The position numbers were made by a program, and so were the translations under genes. From Zetaproteobacteria bacterium CG06_land_8_20_14_3_00_59_53 (GTDB taxonomy: Bacteria > Pseudomonadota > Zetaproteobacteria > Mariprofundales > Mariprofundaceae), in contig PEWE01000005.1 in the NCBI GenBank assembly GCA_002779605.1, positions 1 through 40,725 on the forward strand: DNA of 40,725 bases, given 5' to 3'. This document shows, one piece after another, positions 15,280 through 23,179 of the stretch (position 1 is its first letter; each line of letters opens with the position of its first letter). The notes beneath the pieces are model-generated. The model saw only the letters and a program-made list of their open reading frames with translations. It was not told the DNA's origin and ran no database searches.

Positions 15280-15915
15280 TCAACCGCACTTGGAGTCGCC
15301 ACACTCCAGACAAGTGTTGCAGTTGTCCAGGCGGACGACGGCCATGGCGCCGCATTTGTCGCACATATTGCCCTTGGCGACGGCATCGGCACCCAGTTTG
15401 GCGGTGGCTTCGCGGCGCTTGGCTTCAAGCTCCGGGGTGGACAGCTGGCCTTCCATCATGCCGATGGATACCAGATGCGCCTGGATGGTTTCGCCGATCT
15501 CGGCAACCATCGAAGGCATGTATTTGCCACCCTTCTTGTAGTAGCCGCCGAGCGGGTCGAACACGGCCTTCAATTCCTCCACCAGGAAGGTGACATCACC
15601 GCCCTTGCGGAAGATCGCGGAAATAACGCGGGTCAGCGCCACAATCCACATGAAGTGCTCCATGTTCTTCGAGTTGATGAAGATCTCGAACGGACGGCGA
15701 TGCTCATCCGGCTTGCCTGAGTTGATCACGATATCGTTGATCGTGATGTACAGCGCATGCTCGGAATGCGGTGTCTTGATCTTGTAGGTGGAGCCTTCAA
15801 GCACATCGTCGCGCTCCAAAAGTGGCGCGATATGCGTGACCGTGGCGTCCTCTTTCTTTTCGTCCGGACGCACGACCTCGTAGGCGGTGATCTTCTTCTC
15901 AATCTTTGTGCTCAT
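15280..15915 (-). CDS. nrdJb: NrdJb: C-terminal subunit of split class II ribonucleotide reductase
   Basis: This 211-residue protein corresponds to the C-terminal part of B12-dependent ribonucleotide reductase that is separate in Pseudomonas aeruginosa (nrdJb). The TSCPD-type domain (about 35-150) includes GSTYKIKTP, RRPFEIFINSKNMEHF and FRKGGDVTFLVEE. The Cys-rich tail has six cysteines (185, 188, 199, 202, 205, 210), which probably form a zinc ribbon and deliver electrons from thioredoxin to the NrdJa active site. The start at MSTKIEKK is fixed by AGGAGG 6 nt upstream. Unlike the closely spaced Pseudomonas pair, 237 bp separate it from nrdJa here, and two small ORFs fill that gap. Confidence 0.88.
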   Translation of the reverse strand: MSTKIEKKITAYEVVRPDEKKEDATVTHIAPLLERDDVLEGSTYKIKTPHSEHALYITINDIVINSGKPDEHRRPFEIFINSKNMEHFMWIVALTRVISAIFRKGGDVTFLVEELKAVFDPLGGYYKKGGKYMPSMVAEIGETIQAHLVSIGMMEGQLSTPELEAKRREATAKLGADAVAKGNMCDKCGAMAVVRLDNCNTCLECGDSKCG

Positions 15916-16072
15916 GGTTTCCTCCTGCTGCATCATCGCGCCTGGCGGATGATGCCTGCTGTTCGTATGGCCGGGCCATCAGTTCGCTGATGCCGGCATG
16001 GTAAAATTCATTGAATAACTGCTGCATGCGGTACTGAATCTCTTCCTGCTCCGCGGTAATATATTTCGGCAC
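15899..16072 (-). CDS. Candidate 57-residue ORF between nrdJa and nrdJb
   Basis: Reading on the minus strand from GTG at 16072, a stop-free frame of 57 codons encodes a charged helical peptide beginning MPKYITAEQEEIQYRMQQLF and overlaps the nrdJb start by 17 bp. Such an overlap is typical of coupled genes. The ribosome site is weak (AGGAAG about 16 nt upstream), so translation is not certain; an internal ATG (MQQLF) is an alternative start. No family is recognised. The frame might also be a relic of a linker if nrdJa and nrdJb were once one gene. Confidence 0.4.
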   Translation of the reverse strand: MPKYITAEQEEIQYRMQQLFNEFYHAGISELMARPYEQQASSARRDDAAGGNHEHKD

Positions 16073-16079
16073 GGCGGCT

Positions 16080-16148
16080 TTAACCGTTCTTCCTGGCGGG
16101 CATGGCCCACAGGTTGATCGGCGGGAAGCGCAGCGCCGGCCAGTTCAC
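16080..16148 (-). CDS. Candidate 22-residue ORF with FPPINLW motif
   Basis: Four nt after the nrdJa stop codon (16153-16155), GTG at 16148 opens a 22-codon frame containing NWPALRFPPINLW and ending in a basic PARKNG before TAA. The distance fits termination-reinitiation; no separate ribosome site is seen. I recall very similar (F)PPINLW peptides as short unannotated proteins in other bacteria and phages, which argues for a real conserved microprotein, but I cannot verify this here. Confidence 0.45.
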   Translation of the reverse strand: MNWPALRFPPINLWAMPARKNG

Positions 16149-16152
16149 CCGG

Positions 16153-18336
16153 CTAGAACTTGCCATAATAGCCTTCCTTGAGGGCGTCGAAGAGGTTGGC
16201 GGCGCTGTGCATCTCGCCGTCGTACTCGATCTCCTCGTTGCCCTTCACCTCGATCACGGTGCCGTCTTCCAGCGTGAAGCGGTACATGGTCTTCTCCAGA
16301 TCCGCATCCTTGACCAGCACGCCCTGGAAGGCCTCCGGATTGAAGCGGAAGGTGGTGCAACCCTTCAGGCCCTTCTCGTAGGCGTAGAGGTAGATGTCCT
16401 TGAAGTCCTCATAGTCAAAATCGGTCGGCACGTTGGCGGTCTTGGAGATCGACGAATCCACCCACTTCTGCGCGGCGGCCTGGATATCCACATGCTGCTT
16501 GGGCGTGACCTCGTCGGCGCTGATGAAGTAGTCCGGCAGCTTTTCGTCCTCCTTGTCGGAGAACGGCATGGCCTTCGGGTTGATCAGTTCGCGGTAGGCC
16601 AAGAGCTCGAAGGAGAACACATCCACCTTCTCCTTGGACTTCTTGCCCTCGCGGATGACGTTGCGCGCATAGTGATGCGCAAAGGAGGGCTCGATGCCGT
16701 TGGAGGCGTTGTTGGCCAGGCTCAACGAGATCGTGCCGGTCGGTGCGATCGAGGAATGGTGGGTGAAGCGGCAGCCGGTTTCCTCAAGCTCTTTCAGCAT
16801 GGCGGCGTCTTCAGGGTTGCCGGTTTCGGCGAACTTCTTCAGATAGTTCGAGTAGCGCGCCCACAGGATACGGCCCTTGAGTTTATCACCCGCGCGTATG
16901 CCGTCCTCAAGCATCTGCGGACGCTTGAGCATCATCTCGGCGGTGACCTCGAACTCCTTGTCCATCACCGGCGCTGCGCCCTTTTCACGGGCCAGTTCGA
17001 TGCCGGTGGCAAAGCCGGCTCTGGCCATCTCGTAGGATACCTGTTCGGTGAAGGCCAGCGATTCAGGCGAGCCGTACGGGGTGCGCAGCATGGTCAGTGC
17101 GCTGCCCAGGCCGAGGAAGCCCATGCCGTGACGGCGCTTGGAAAGGATCTCCTCGCGCTGCTTCTCCAGCGGCAGGCCGTTGATCTCCACCACATTGTCC
17201 AGCATGCGGGTGAATACGGCGATCACTTCGCGATACAGGTCCCAGTCGAAATGCGCCTGCTCGGTGAACGGGTGGCTGACGAACTTGGTCAGGTTGATCG
17301 ATCCCAGCAGGCATGCGCCGTAGGGCGGCAGCGGCTGCTCGCCGCACGGGTTGGTGGCGCGCACATCTTCACACCACCAGTTGTTGTTCATGCTGTTCAC
17401 TTCGTCGATCAGGATGAAGCCCGGCTCGGCGTAGTCATAGGTGGAGGCCATGATGACATCCCACAGGCGGCGGGCGCGGATGGTTTTATACACACGGCAG
17501 GCGGTGCGGCCTTCGTCGTCCTTCAGGTAGCTGTCGTTGCTGCCCGGCCAGTGCTTCCAGACGATGCGGATGGCCTCATCCTCGACCTCGCTGGCATTGG
17601 CCGGGAAGATCAGGTCCCAGTCGGCATCGTTTTTCACGGCTGCCATGAAATCGGCGGTGATCAGGCAGGACAGGTTGAACTGGCGCAGACGACCGTCTTC
17701 GCGCTTGGCGCGGATGAAGTCCATCACGTCGGGGTGCGAGATGTCGAAGGTGCCCATCTGCGCGCCGCGACGACCGCCGGCGGAGGACACGGTGAAACAC
17801 ATCTTGTCGAAGATATCCATGAAGGACAGCGGGCCTGAGGTATAGGCGCCGGCACCGGACACATAGGCACCCTTCGGGCGCAGCGTGGAGAATTCATAGC
17901 CGATGCCGCAGCCGGCTTTCAGGGTGAGGCCTGCTTCGTGCACCATGGAAAGGATGCCGTTCATCGAATCGGGCACCTGACCGGATACCGTGCAGTTGAT
18001 GGTCGAGGTTGCCGGTTTGTGGGCATTGGCACCGGCATTGGAGGTGATGCGGCCGGCGGGGATGGCGCCGTACTGCAGGGCCCAGGTGAAGCGCTCGTAC
18101 CAGTGGGCGCGCTTGCTTTCCTCCTCGACATCGGCCAGTGCCCGGGCCACGCGGGTGTAGGTGTCGGCGATGCTATGATCGACAGCGTTGCCGTTCTTGT
18201 CCTTCAGGCGGTACTTCTTGTCCCAGATGTCTTCGCTGGCCGGCTGCATCGGAATCTCAGCCGCGGCGTGTTCATGGCGAATCTCCGCGGCGGCTTTGTG
18301 AACGGTATTTCCCAATGTGATATCAGCCAGATTCAT
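16153..18336 (-). CDS. nrdJa: NrdJa: adenosylcobalamin-dependent ribonucleotide reductase, catalytic subunit
   Basis: Class II ribonucleotide reductase makes deoxynucleotides from ribonucleotides with a radical derived from coenzyme B12, independent of oxygen. The 727 residues carry the catalytic set: Cys115 in STINCTVSG, Asn329, thiyl-radical Cys331 and Glu333 in NPCGEQPLPPYG, and the second redox Cys342, with the 11-residue spacing found in Thermotoga NrdJ. PTGTISL is the phosphate-binding motif. The chain stops where P. aeruginosa NrdJa stops; the remaining C-terminal domain is encoded by nrdJb downstream. GGAGG lies 9 nt before the ATG. The roughly 140-nt leader and the NrdR-like and DnaA boxes upstream suggest tight control with the cell cycle and nucleotide supply. 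Confidence 0.95.
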   Translation of the reverse strand: MNLADITLGNTVHKAAAEIRHEHAAAEIPMQPASEDIWDKKYRLKDKNGNAVDHSIADTYTRVARALADVEEESKRAHWYERFTWALQYGAIPAGRITSNAGANAHKPATSTINCTVSGQVPDSMNGILSMVHEAGLTLKAGCGIGYEFSTLRPKGAYVSGAGAYTSGPLSFMDIFDKMCFTVSSAGGRRGAQMGTFDISHPDVMDFIRAKREDGRLRQFNLSCLITADFMAAVKNDADWDLIFPANASEVEDEAIRIVWKHWPGSNDSYLKDDEGRTACRVYKTIRARRLWDVIMASTYDYAEPGFILIDEVNSMNNNWWCEDVRATNPCGEQPLPPYGACLLGSINLTKFVSHPFTEQAHFDWDLYREVIAVFTRMLDNVVEINGLPLEKQREEILSKRRHGMGFLGLGSALTMLRTPYGSPESLAFTEQVSYEMARAGFATGIELAREKGAAPVMDKEFEVTAEMMLKRPQMLEDGIRAGDKLKGRILWARYSNYLKKFAETGNPEDAAMLKELEETGCRFTHHSSIAPTGTISLSLANNASNGIEPSFAHHYARNVIREGKKSKEKVDVFSFELLAYRELINPKAMPFSDKEDEKLPDYFISADEVTPKQHVDIQAAAQKWVDSSISKTANVPTDFDYEDFKDIYLYAYEKGLKGCTTFRFNPEAFQGVLVKDADLEKTMYRFTLEDGTVIEVKGNEEIEYDGEMHSAANLFDALKEGYYGKF

Positions 18337-18446
18337 GGTCGGCTTCCTCCCGAAGTGTTTAATTCTGTTGTTCCCTGTTTACTTGTCTGCTCGTCGTCGG
18401 CTGGTGTGCCCGGCACGATGTGCAGCCATCCAAGCCCCTGTTGCGG

Positions 18447-18471
18447 GTCGCCGGGAGTGCGGCACGGCGAC
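18447..18471 (-). promoter_or_regulatory. Leader hairpin of nrdJa
   Basis: A 7-bp GC stem GTCGCCG/CGGCGAC (18447-18453 with 18465-18471) lies right at the predicted 5' end of the nrdJa transcript. An outer pair TGCAGCC/GGCTGCA (18421-18427 with 18473-18479) could enclose it, although the outer arm may start slightly before the predicted transcript start. The words CCCGCAAC recall the cobalamin riboswitch core, but the other conserved elements are missing. Confidence 0.35.
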
Positions 18472-18480
18472 CGGCTGCAA

Positions 18481-18509
18481 ACCTTAATCCACTACATATT
18501 GGGAGTCAA
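18481..18509 (-). promoter_or_regulatory. Predicted nrdJa promoter
   Basis: On the minus strand TTGACT (18509-18504) and TAAGGT (18486-18481) are separated by 17 bp. The -35 is near consensus and the -10 is weak. The NrdR-like box lies across the spacer, an ideal place for repression. Confidence 0.5.
18489..18504. promoter_or_regulatory. NrdR box-like palindrome 1
   Basis: CCACTACATATTGGGA agrees with the NrdR consensus acaCwAtATaTwGtgt at 12 of 16 positions. It overlaps the nrdJa promoter spacer. Confidence 0.55.
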
Positions 18510-18520
18510 TGATTTACTCT

Positions 18521-18536
18521 CCACGAGAGGTGGGGT
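18521..18536. promoter_or_regulatory. NrdR box-like palindrome 2 (degenerate)
   Basis: CCACGAGAGGTGGGGT keeps the outer CCAC/GTGG symmetry but matches the NrdR consensus at only about 8 of 16 positions. Its offset from box 1 is 32 bp, the three-turn phasing typical of paired NrdR sites. Confidence 0.3.
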
Positions 18537-18561
18537 TTATGTTGCACATTGTATGCACCGC

Positions 18562-18581
18562 TTATCCACAGCTTATCCCGC
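18562..18581. promoter_or_regulatory. DnaA boxes upstream of nrdJa and ubiE
   Basis: TTATCCACA at 18562-18570 is the perfect DnaA box, followed after 2 bp by the variant TTATCCCGC (18573-18581) in the same orientation. They lie about 50 bp upstream of the nrdJa -35 and 85 bp before the ubiE start. In E. coli DnaA boxes upstream of nrdAB link nucleotide synthesis to replication. Confidence 0.5.
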
Positions 18582-18665
18582 CGTGGCCTTCTGCGAAGCT
18601 GCGTCAGATGGTTGTTGGAGGGGGGCTTTGCGGCTGCTACGCTTGCGCCCATGGAAGGGACAGTC

Positions 18666-19466
18666 ATGCATAGCAATCAGACAGACGAAGCAGCCGCGGG
18701 GCGTACACATTTCGGTTTTGAGACGGTCAGCGGTACGGAGAAGCGTAAGCGCGTGATGGGTGTGTTCTCATCGGTAGCCGGAAAATACGATCTGATGAAT
18801 GATTTGATGAGTGGCGGTATGCACCGCCTGTGGAAGCGGCGCATGTTTTCGGTTGCTGCCGTGAAAGATGGCTCGCGCGTGCTGGATGTGGCTGCGGGTT
18901 CTGGCGATATCGCCATCGGCCTGCTCGGCAAAATGGATTCCAATGGGGGCTCCAAAGGGGGTGTCGGGGGGCGTGTGGTGCTGACCGATCTGAACGGTCC
19001 GATGCTGGCCGAGGGCGCGCGCCGCGTGGTGGATCACGGGCTGTTGCCGGGGCGTGCCGATTGCATCCAGTCGGACGGCACAAAGCTGGCCTTTGCCGAC
19101 AACAGTTTCGATGTGGTGTCCATCGCCTTCGGCATCCGCAACTTTGTGGATATCGAGGCGGGCCTTGCCGAATTCCGCCGCGTGCTCAAGCCCGGCGGGC
19201 AGTTCATCTGCCTGGAGTTCTCCCGCCCCGCGCTGCCGCTGCTTGATGTGATCTATGATGCCTATTCATTTAATATGATTCCGCTGATGGGCGAGATGGT
19301 CACCGGTGACCGCGCCTCCTATCAGTATCTGGTCGAATCCATCCGTCGTTTTCCCGACCAGAAACGCTTTGCAAAGCTGATCGAGTGGGCAGGTTTCGAT
19401 CTGGTGCGCTACGAGAATCTGACCGGCGGCGTGGTGGCGCTGCATCGAGGATATAAAATATCATGA
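18666..19466 (+). CDS. ubiE: UbiE ubiquinone/menaquinone C-methyltransferase
   Basis: UbiE transfers a methyl group from SAM to the quinone ring (demethylmenaquinol and the C2 position of the ubiquinol precursor). The 266 residues start with the family-typical THFGFETVSGTEK and VFSSVAGKYDLMNDLMS, then SAM motif I VLDVAAGSGD (72-81), motif II around DNSFDVVSIAFGIRN, and end with GGVVALHRGYK. A Gly-rich insertion (about 91-102) lengthens the loop after motif I compared with E. coli UbiE. The start at 18666 is chosen for GGAAGGGA upstream; Met at 18651 is possible. It overlaps ubiJ by 4 bp and heads a ubiE-ubiJ-ubiB operon. Confidence 0.95.
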   Translation: MHSNQTDEAAAGRTHFGFETVSGTEKRKRVMGVFSSVAGKYDLMNDLMSGGMHRLWKRRMFSVAAVKDGSRVLDVAAGSGDIAIGLLGKMDSNGGSKGGVGGRVVLTDLNGPMLAEGARRVVDHGLLPGRADCIQSDGTKLAFADNSFDVVSIAFGIRNFVDIEAGLAEFRRVLKPGGQFICLEFSRPALPLLDVIYDAYSFNMIPLMGEMVTGDRASYQYLVESIRRFPDQKRFAKLIEWAGFDLVRYENLTGGVVALHRGYKIS

Positions 19467-20143
19467 GTCTGATGTTTCTTCCCTTTCGTCTGATTCCCGC
19501 TGCGGTGCAGGCTGTGGTGCTCAGTACCGTGCTCGATCTGTTCTTTTCGCGGCGCAGCGATCTTGCCGATCTGCTCGATGCGCTGGACGGGCGCGTCTAT
19601 CTGATCCATGTACGCGATACGGGGACGGATTTTTATATGGGTTTCCGCGCCGGGCGCCCCTGGGTGCATACTTCCTCGTTGCTGGAGCCGGATGTGCGCA
19701 TCGATGCCACCACCGCGGGTTTCGCCCGTCTGTGTTTTGCCCATGAGGATCCGGACGATCTGGTGTTCCAGCAGGTACTCAAGCTGTCCGGTGATTCCGA
19801 TTCCATGCTGCGCTTCAAGAAGCTGCTGGCCTCGGCGGACATCGATTGGGAGCGCGAGTTGCGCAACGGCTTCGGGGAATTCTTCGGCAGCCGTGTTGCG
19901 CAGGCCGCCAAGGGTCTGATCGCGCTCGAAGGCAAGGCCTCCAATGCTCTGCATGATGCCGTGACCCAGTGTCTGAAGGATATGCAGGTTCCCGACGAAG
20001 CCCGACTGGTTGATTGGCAGGCAGGGGTGGAGGACGCCACCCGTCGTCTGGGGCGATTGAAGGGTAGGCTGACCCGGCTGGAGCATAAGGCTGCTGCAGG
20101 CGATACCGGCGCAGCCGCATCTGCATCCGGGGGTGATGCCTGA
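19463..20143 (+). CDS. ubiJ: UbiJ-like SCP2 ubiquinone accessory factor
   Basis: A 226-residue accessory protein of ubiquinone synthesis. The N-terminal SCP2 lipid-binding domain (about 30-125) has the pattern VYLIHVRDTGTDFYMGF, DVRIDATTAGFARLCF and LKLSGDSD, thought to hold the hydrophobic quinone intermediates for the Ubi complex. The C-terminus (about 175-210) is a charged coiled coil as in UbiJ, and the tail is Ala/Gly-rich. HEDPDDLVFQ resembles UbiT, but the position between ubiE and ubiB and the coiled coil favour UbiJ. It overlaps ubiE by ATGA and is 5 bp from ubiB. Confidence 0.85.
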   Translation: MSLMFLPFRLIPAAVQAVVLSTVLDLFFSRRSDLADLLDALDGRVYLIHVRDTGTDFYMGFRAGRPWVHTSSLLEPDVRIDATTAGFARLCFAHEDPDDLVFQQVLKLSGDSDSMLRFKKLLASADIDWERELRNGFGEFFGSRVAQAAKGLIALEGKASNALHDAVTQCLKDMQVPDEARLVDWQAGVEDATRRLGRLKGRLTRLEHKAAAGDTGAAASASGGDA

Positions 20144-20148
20144 TTCAG

Positions 20149-21747
20149 ATGCGTTACGGCGGCGGTACCCTGCGTCAGGGTTGGCGTCTGCTCGTTATCG
20201 CCCATCACCTGACCACACACGGTATGGGCGCACTGGCCGTGCGCTTGCATCTGTTCCGTCCTTATGCATGGGTGATGCGTATCTTCATGCGCAGCGAGGT
20301 ATCGCCGAACTTCGGTGAGCAGCTGCGACTGGTGCTGGAGCGGCTCGGCCCGACCTTTATCAAGTTCGGCCAGATGCTTTCCACGCGTGTCGATCTTCTG
20401 CCCATGGATGTGGCGCTGGAGCTGAAGAAGCTGCAGGACGCCGTGCCGCCAGAATCCTTTGCCACGGTGAAGCGCCTGCTGGAGATCGAATTCAAGAGGC
20501 CGCTGACTGGTGAGGGAGGCACATTCGCTTCTTTCGAGGAAGAGCCGGTGGCTGCCGCTTCCATCGCGCAGGTGCATTTTGCAGAGCTGGCCGACGGGCG
20601 GCGCGTTGCCGTCAAGGTGCGTCGTCCGGGGATCGACCGGGTGATCGATGCCGATCTGTCGCTGCTCGGTCTGCTGGCCAGTCTGTTCGACCGTTACCTG
20701 CCGGAATACCGCCGGCTGAAGGCGCCGCAGGTGGTCGAGGAGTTCGGCGACACCATCCGCGGCGAGTTGAATCTGCGTGCCGAGGCGGCACATGCCTCGC
20801 GCTTTGCCGAGAATCTGGCCGATGTCGGGGGTGTGTATGTCCCGCAGGTGATCTGGGACTACACGCATAGCGGTGTGCTGACCACCGAGCGCATCTCCGG
20901 CATCTCCATTGACGAGGTGGCTGCCTTGCAGGCCGCCGGTCACGACACGCTGGCCCTGTGTCAGCGCGCGGCGACGCTGTTCTTCCATATGGCCTTCGTG
21001 GACGGCTATTTCCATGCCGATATGCATCCGGGCAATCTGTTCGTGTCCACCACCGGTGATATCATCATGGTGGATTTCGGTATTGTCGGGCGGCTGGATA
21101 TGAACAGCCGGCTGTATCTGGCCGAGATGCTGCTGGCCTTCCTCAAGCGCGACTATATCCGTGCCGCCGAGGTGCATCTTGAGGCCGGCTACGTGCCGGA
21201 CGATACCGATATGTCGGCCTTCGCCGATGCTCTGAGGGAGATCGCCGAGCCTATTTTCAACCGCCCGCTGGCGGATATCTCGCTTGCCGAGCTGCTGTTC
21301 TGCATGTTCGCCGTCACAGAGCGTTTCCAGATGGAAACGCAGCCACAGTTGCTGCTGCTGCAGAAAACCATGGTGGTGATCGAAGGTGTGGCGCGTGAAC
21401 TGGCCGACAAGGCCAATATCTGGGAGCTGGCCAGGCCGCTGGTGACCGACTGGGTGAGCCAGCACCTCGGGCCGGCAGGGCGCCTGCAGCGCGCGGCTGT
21501 CCAGACGAGGCATGGCGTCGAGGCATGGCTGAGCCTGCCTTCGCGCATCGACAAGGTGCTTGCCGACCGGGGGGGCAGCATGTTCATGCCGCAGTTTCCC
21601 GGCGCGCCCTTGTGGCAGAAGTTGTGTGGTATCGCTCTGTTGAGCGGGGGGACAGCAGCATTGTTACATCAGGCTCAGGGGCCGTTGTGGTTGCCGGGCG
21701 GGGTGCTTGCTGTGGTGCTTGGAGCGGCTTTGTTGCTCAGGCGTTGA
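20149..21747 (+). CDS. ubiB: UbiB ABC1/ADCK-type atypical kinase
   Basis: UbiB is a membrane-bound atypical kinase-like ATPase needed for ubiquinone synthesis, probably by extracting lipid intermediates from the membrane. The 532 residues show the family KxGQ motif (IKFGQ, 71-75), the Ala-rich nucleotide loop AAAS (135-138), the invariant Lys156 in VAVKVRRP, a catalytic region HADMHPGNL, the DFG-like MVDFGIVG, and a C-terminal pair of membrane helices (about 490-531). Length and domain order match E. coli UbiB. It is the last gene of ubiE-ubiJ-ubiB; a T7 run 20 bp after the stop lacks a convincing hairpin. Confidence 0.95.
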   Translation: MRYGGGTLRQGWRLLVIAHHLTTHGMGALAVRLHLFRPYAWVMRIFMRSEVSPNFGEQLRLVLERLGPTFIKFGQMLSTRVDLLPMDVALELKKLQDAVPPESFATVKRLLEIEFKRPLTGEGGTFASFEEEPVAAASIAQVHFAELADGRRVAVKVRRPGIDRVIDADLSLLGLLASLFDRYLPEYRRLKAPQVVEEFGDTIRGELNLRAEAAHASRFAENLADVGGVYVPQVIWDYTHSGVLTTERISGISIDEVAALQAAGHDTLALCQRAATLFFHMAFVDGYFHADMHPGNLFVSTTGDIIMVDFGIVGRLDMNSRLYLAEMLLAFLKRDYIRAAEVHLEAGYVPDDTDMSAFADALREIAEPIFNRPLADISLAELLFCMFAVTERFQMETQPQLLLLQKTMVVIEGVARELADKANIWELARPLVTDWVSQHLGPAGRLQRAAVQTRHGVEAWLSLPSRIDKVLADRGGSMFMPQFPGAPLWQKLCGIALLSGGTAALLHQAQGPLWLPGGVLAVVLGAALLLRR

Positions 21748-21892
21748 ATTGCATCATGGCGGCGCATTTTTTTGCTCCGCTTTGCTTTCGGCCTCGCAAG
21801 TTATTAGATTGCGTCGCCGTTACGAATATCAAGTAGTCATTATTTGCCGGTATCGCGCGTATGCACACCGGCTAATCAAGGAGCAGGAAAGC

Positions 21893-23062
21893 ATGAGCCG
21901 TAATTTCGTTTTCACCAGTGAGTCCGTATCCGAAGGGCATCCCGATAAGGTCGCCGACCGAATTTCCGATGGCGTGCTGGATGCCATTCTGGCCCAGGAC
22001 AAGTATGGCCGTGTGGCCTGCGAGACGCTTGTTACCACAGGTATGGCGCTGATCGCCGGCGAGATCACCACCTCGGCCGTGATCGATTACCAGAACGTCG
22101 TGCGCAGTGCGATCAAGGAGATCGGCTACAACTCCTCCGCCATGGGCTTCGACTGGGAATCCTGCGCTGTGCTGGTGACCCTCGATAAGCAGTCGGTGGA
22201 TATCGCGGCCGGTGTGAATGAAGGCGAGGGTCTGGATCTGGATCAGGGAGCTGGCGATCAGGGTCTGATGTTCGGTTTCGCCTCCAATGAAACCGATGTG
22301 CTGATGCCGACCCCGATTCATCTGTCGCACAAGCTGGTGGAGAGGCAGGCGGCCGTGCGCAAGTCCGGCGTGCTCGAGTTCCTGCGTCCGGATGCCAAGT
22401 CGCAGGTCACCGTGCGTTATGAAGACAGCAAGCCGGTGGCTATCGATGCCGTGGTGCTTTCCACGCAGCACAATCCGGATGTGAGTCACAAAGAGCTTTC
22501 CGATGCGATCATGGATGAGGTCATCAAGCCGATCCTCGATCCGACAGGTCTGCTGCATGCCGGTACCGAATACCACATCAATCCGACCGGGCGTTTTGTG
22601 ATCGGTGGTCCTGTGGGCGATTGTGGCGTGACCGGTCGCAAGATCATCGTCGATACCTACGGCGGCTTCGGTCACCACGGCGGCGGCGCTTTCTCCGGCA
22701 AGGACCCGACGAAGGTGGATCGCTCCGCCTGCTACATGATGCGTTATGTGGCCAAGAATATCGTTGCTGCAGGCCTGGCCGATCGCTGTGAGGTGCAGGT
22801 TGCCTACGCCATCGGTGTGGCGCGTCCTTTGAGCGTGATGATCAATACCTTCGGTACCGGCAAGGTGGATGAGGCCAAGCTGGCCAAGGCCGTGCGCGAA
22901 GTCTTCGACCTGCGTCCGAAGGGTATTGTGCAGACACTCGACCTGCTGCGTCCGATCTATGCCAAGACCGCTGCTTACGGCCATTTCGGTCGCGAGCTTC
23001 CGGAGTTCACCTGGGAACGCACCGACAAGGTGGCTGAGCTGAAGGCAGCTATCGGCGCGTAA
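21893..23062 (+). CDS. metK: S-adenosylmethionine synthetase
   Basis: MetK makes SAM from methionine and ATP. The 389 residues begin [15 protein letters not shown], with catalytic His16, and contain GAGDQG (about 119-124) and the P-loop-like [16 protein letters not shown]. Length matches E. coli MetK (384). The start is supported by AGGAGCAGGAAAGC before the ATG. The 145-bp upstream gap contains a GCCGGT/ACCGGC pair (21846-21872), possibly a leader hairpin; I saw no known SAM riboswitch class in it. metK is followed by the SAH riboswitch and ahcY, so synthesis of the methyl donor and removal of its product are adjacent. Confidence 0.97.
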   Translation: MSRNFVFTSESVSEGHPDKVADRISDGVLDAILAQDKYGRVACETLVTTGMALIAGEITTSAVIDYQNVVRSAIKEIGYNSSAMGFDWESCAVLVTLDKQSVDIAAGVNEGEGLDLDQGAGDQGLMFGFASNETDVLMPTPIHLSHKLVERQAAVRKSGVLEFLRPDAKSQVTVRYEDSKPVAIDAVVLSTQHNPDVSHKELSDAIMDEVIKPILDPTGLLHAGTEYHINPTGRFVIGGPVGDCGVTGRKIIVDTYGGFGHHGGGAFSGKDPTKVDRSACYMMRYVAKNIVAAGLADRCEVQVAYAIGVARPLSVMINTFGTGKVDEAKLAKAVREVFDLRPKGIVQTLDLLRPIYAKTAAYGHFGRELPEFTWERTDKVAELKAAIGA

Positions 23063-23076
23063 TAAACGCAAATCAA

Positions 23077-23144
23077 CCGCCGAGGGGCGCTGCAACCGGT
23101 CATCCGGTCAGGCTCGGCACTTTCACCTGTTTAACGGCGCCCGT
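23077..23144 (+). ncRNA. SAH (S-adenosylhomocysteine) riboswitch
   Basis: The core reads GAGGGGCGCTGCAAC and then CAGGCTCGG, matching the SAH riboswitch consensus almost word for word. P1 pairs GCCGAG (23079-23084) with CTCGGC (23113-23118); P2 is ACCGG/CCGGT (23095-23108); the pseudoknot pairs GGGCGC (23085-23090) with GCGCCC (23137-23142). It lies 14 bp after metK and 35 bp before ahcY. The class turns its gene on when SAH accumulates, which fits ahcY downstream. Confidence 0.93.
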
Positions 23145-23179
23145 TCAATTAAAAACAACTAAATGAACGGAGAGAAGCT

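Noticed and set aside
16102-17838. Long open frame (578 codons) on the plus strand
   Set aside because: It lies opposite nrdJa, whose active-site motifs prove the minus strand is coding; the His/Leu/Val-rich product is a typical antisense shadow.
18360-18480. Cobalamin riboswitch in the nrdJa leader
   Set aside because: CCCGCAAC is present, but the usual GGTG and AGCCAGGAGACCTGCC-type B12 box are missing, so I report only a structured leader.
19633-21513. Long open frame (626 codons) on the minus strand
   Set aside because: It is antisense to ubiJ and ubiB, which carry clear family motifs, and its product has the Gln/His-rich composition of a shadow frame.
21748-21892. SAM riboswitch before metK
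   Set aside because: One hairpin (GCCGGT/ACCGGC) is present but no conserved core of the SAM classes that I know.
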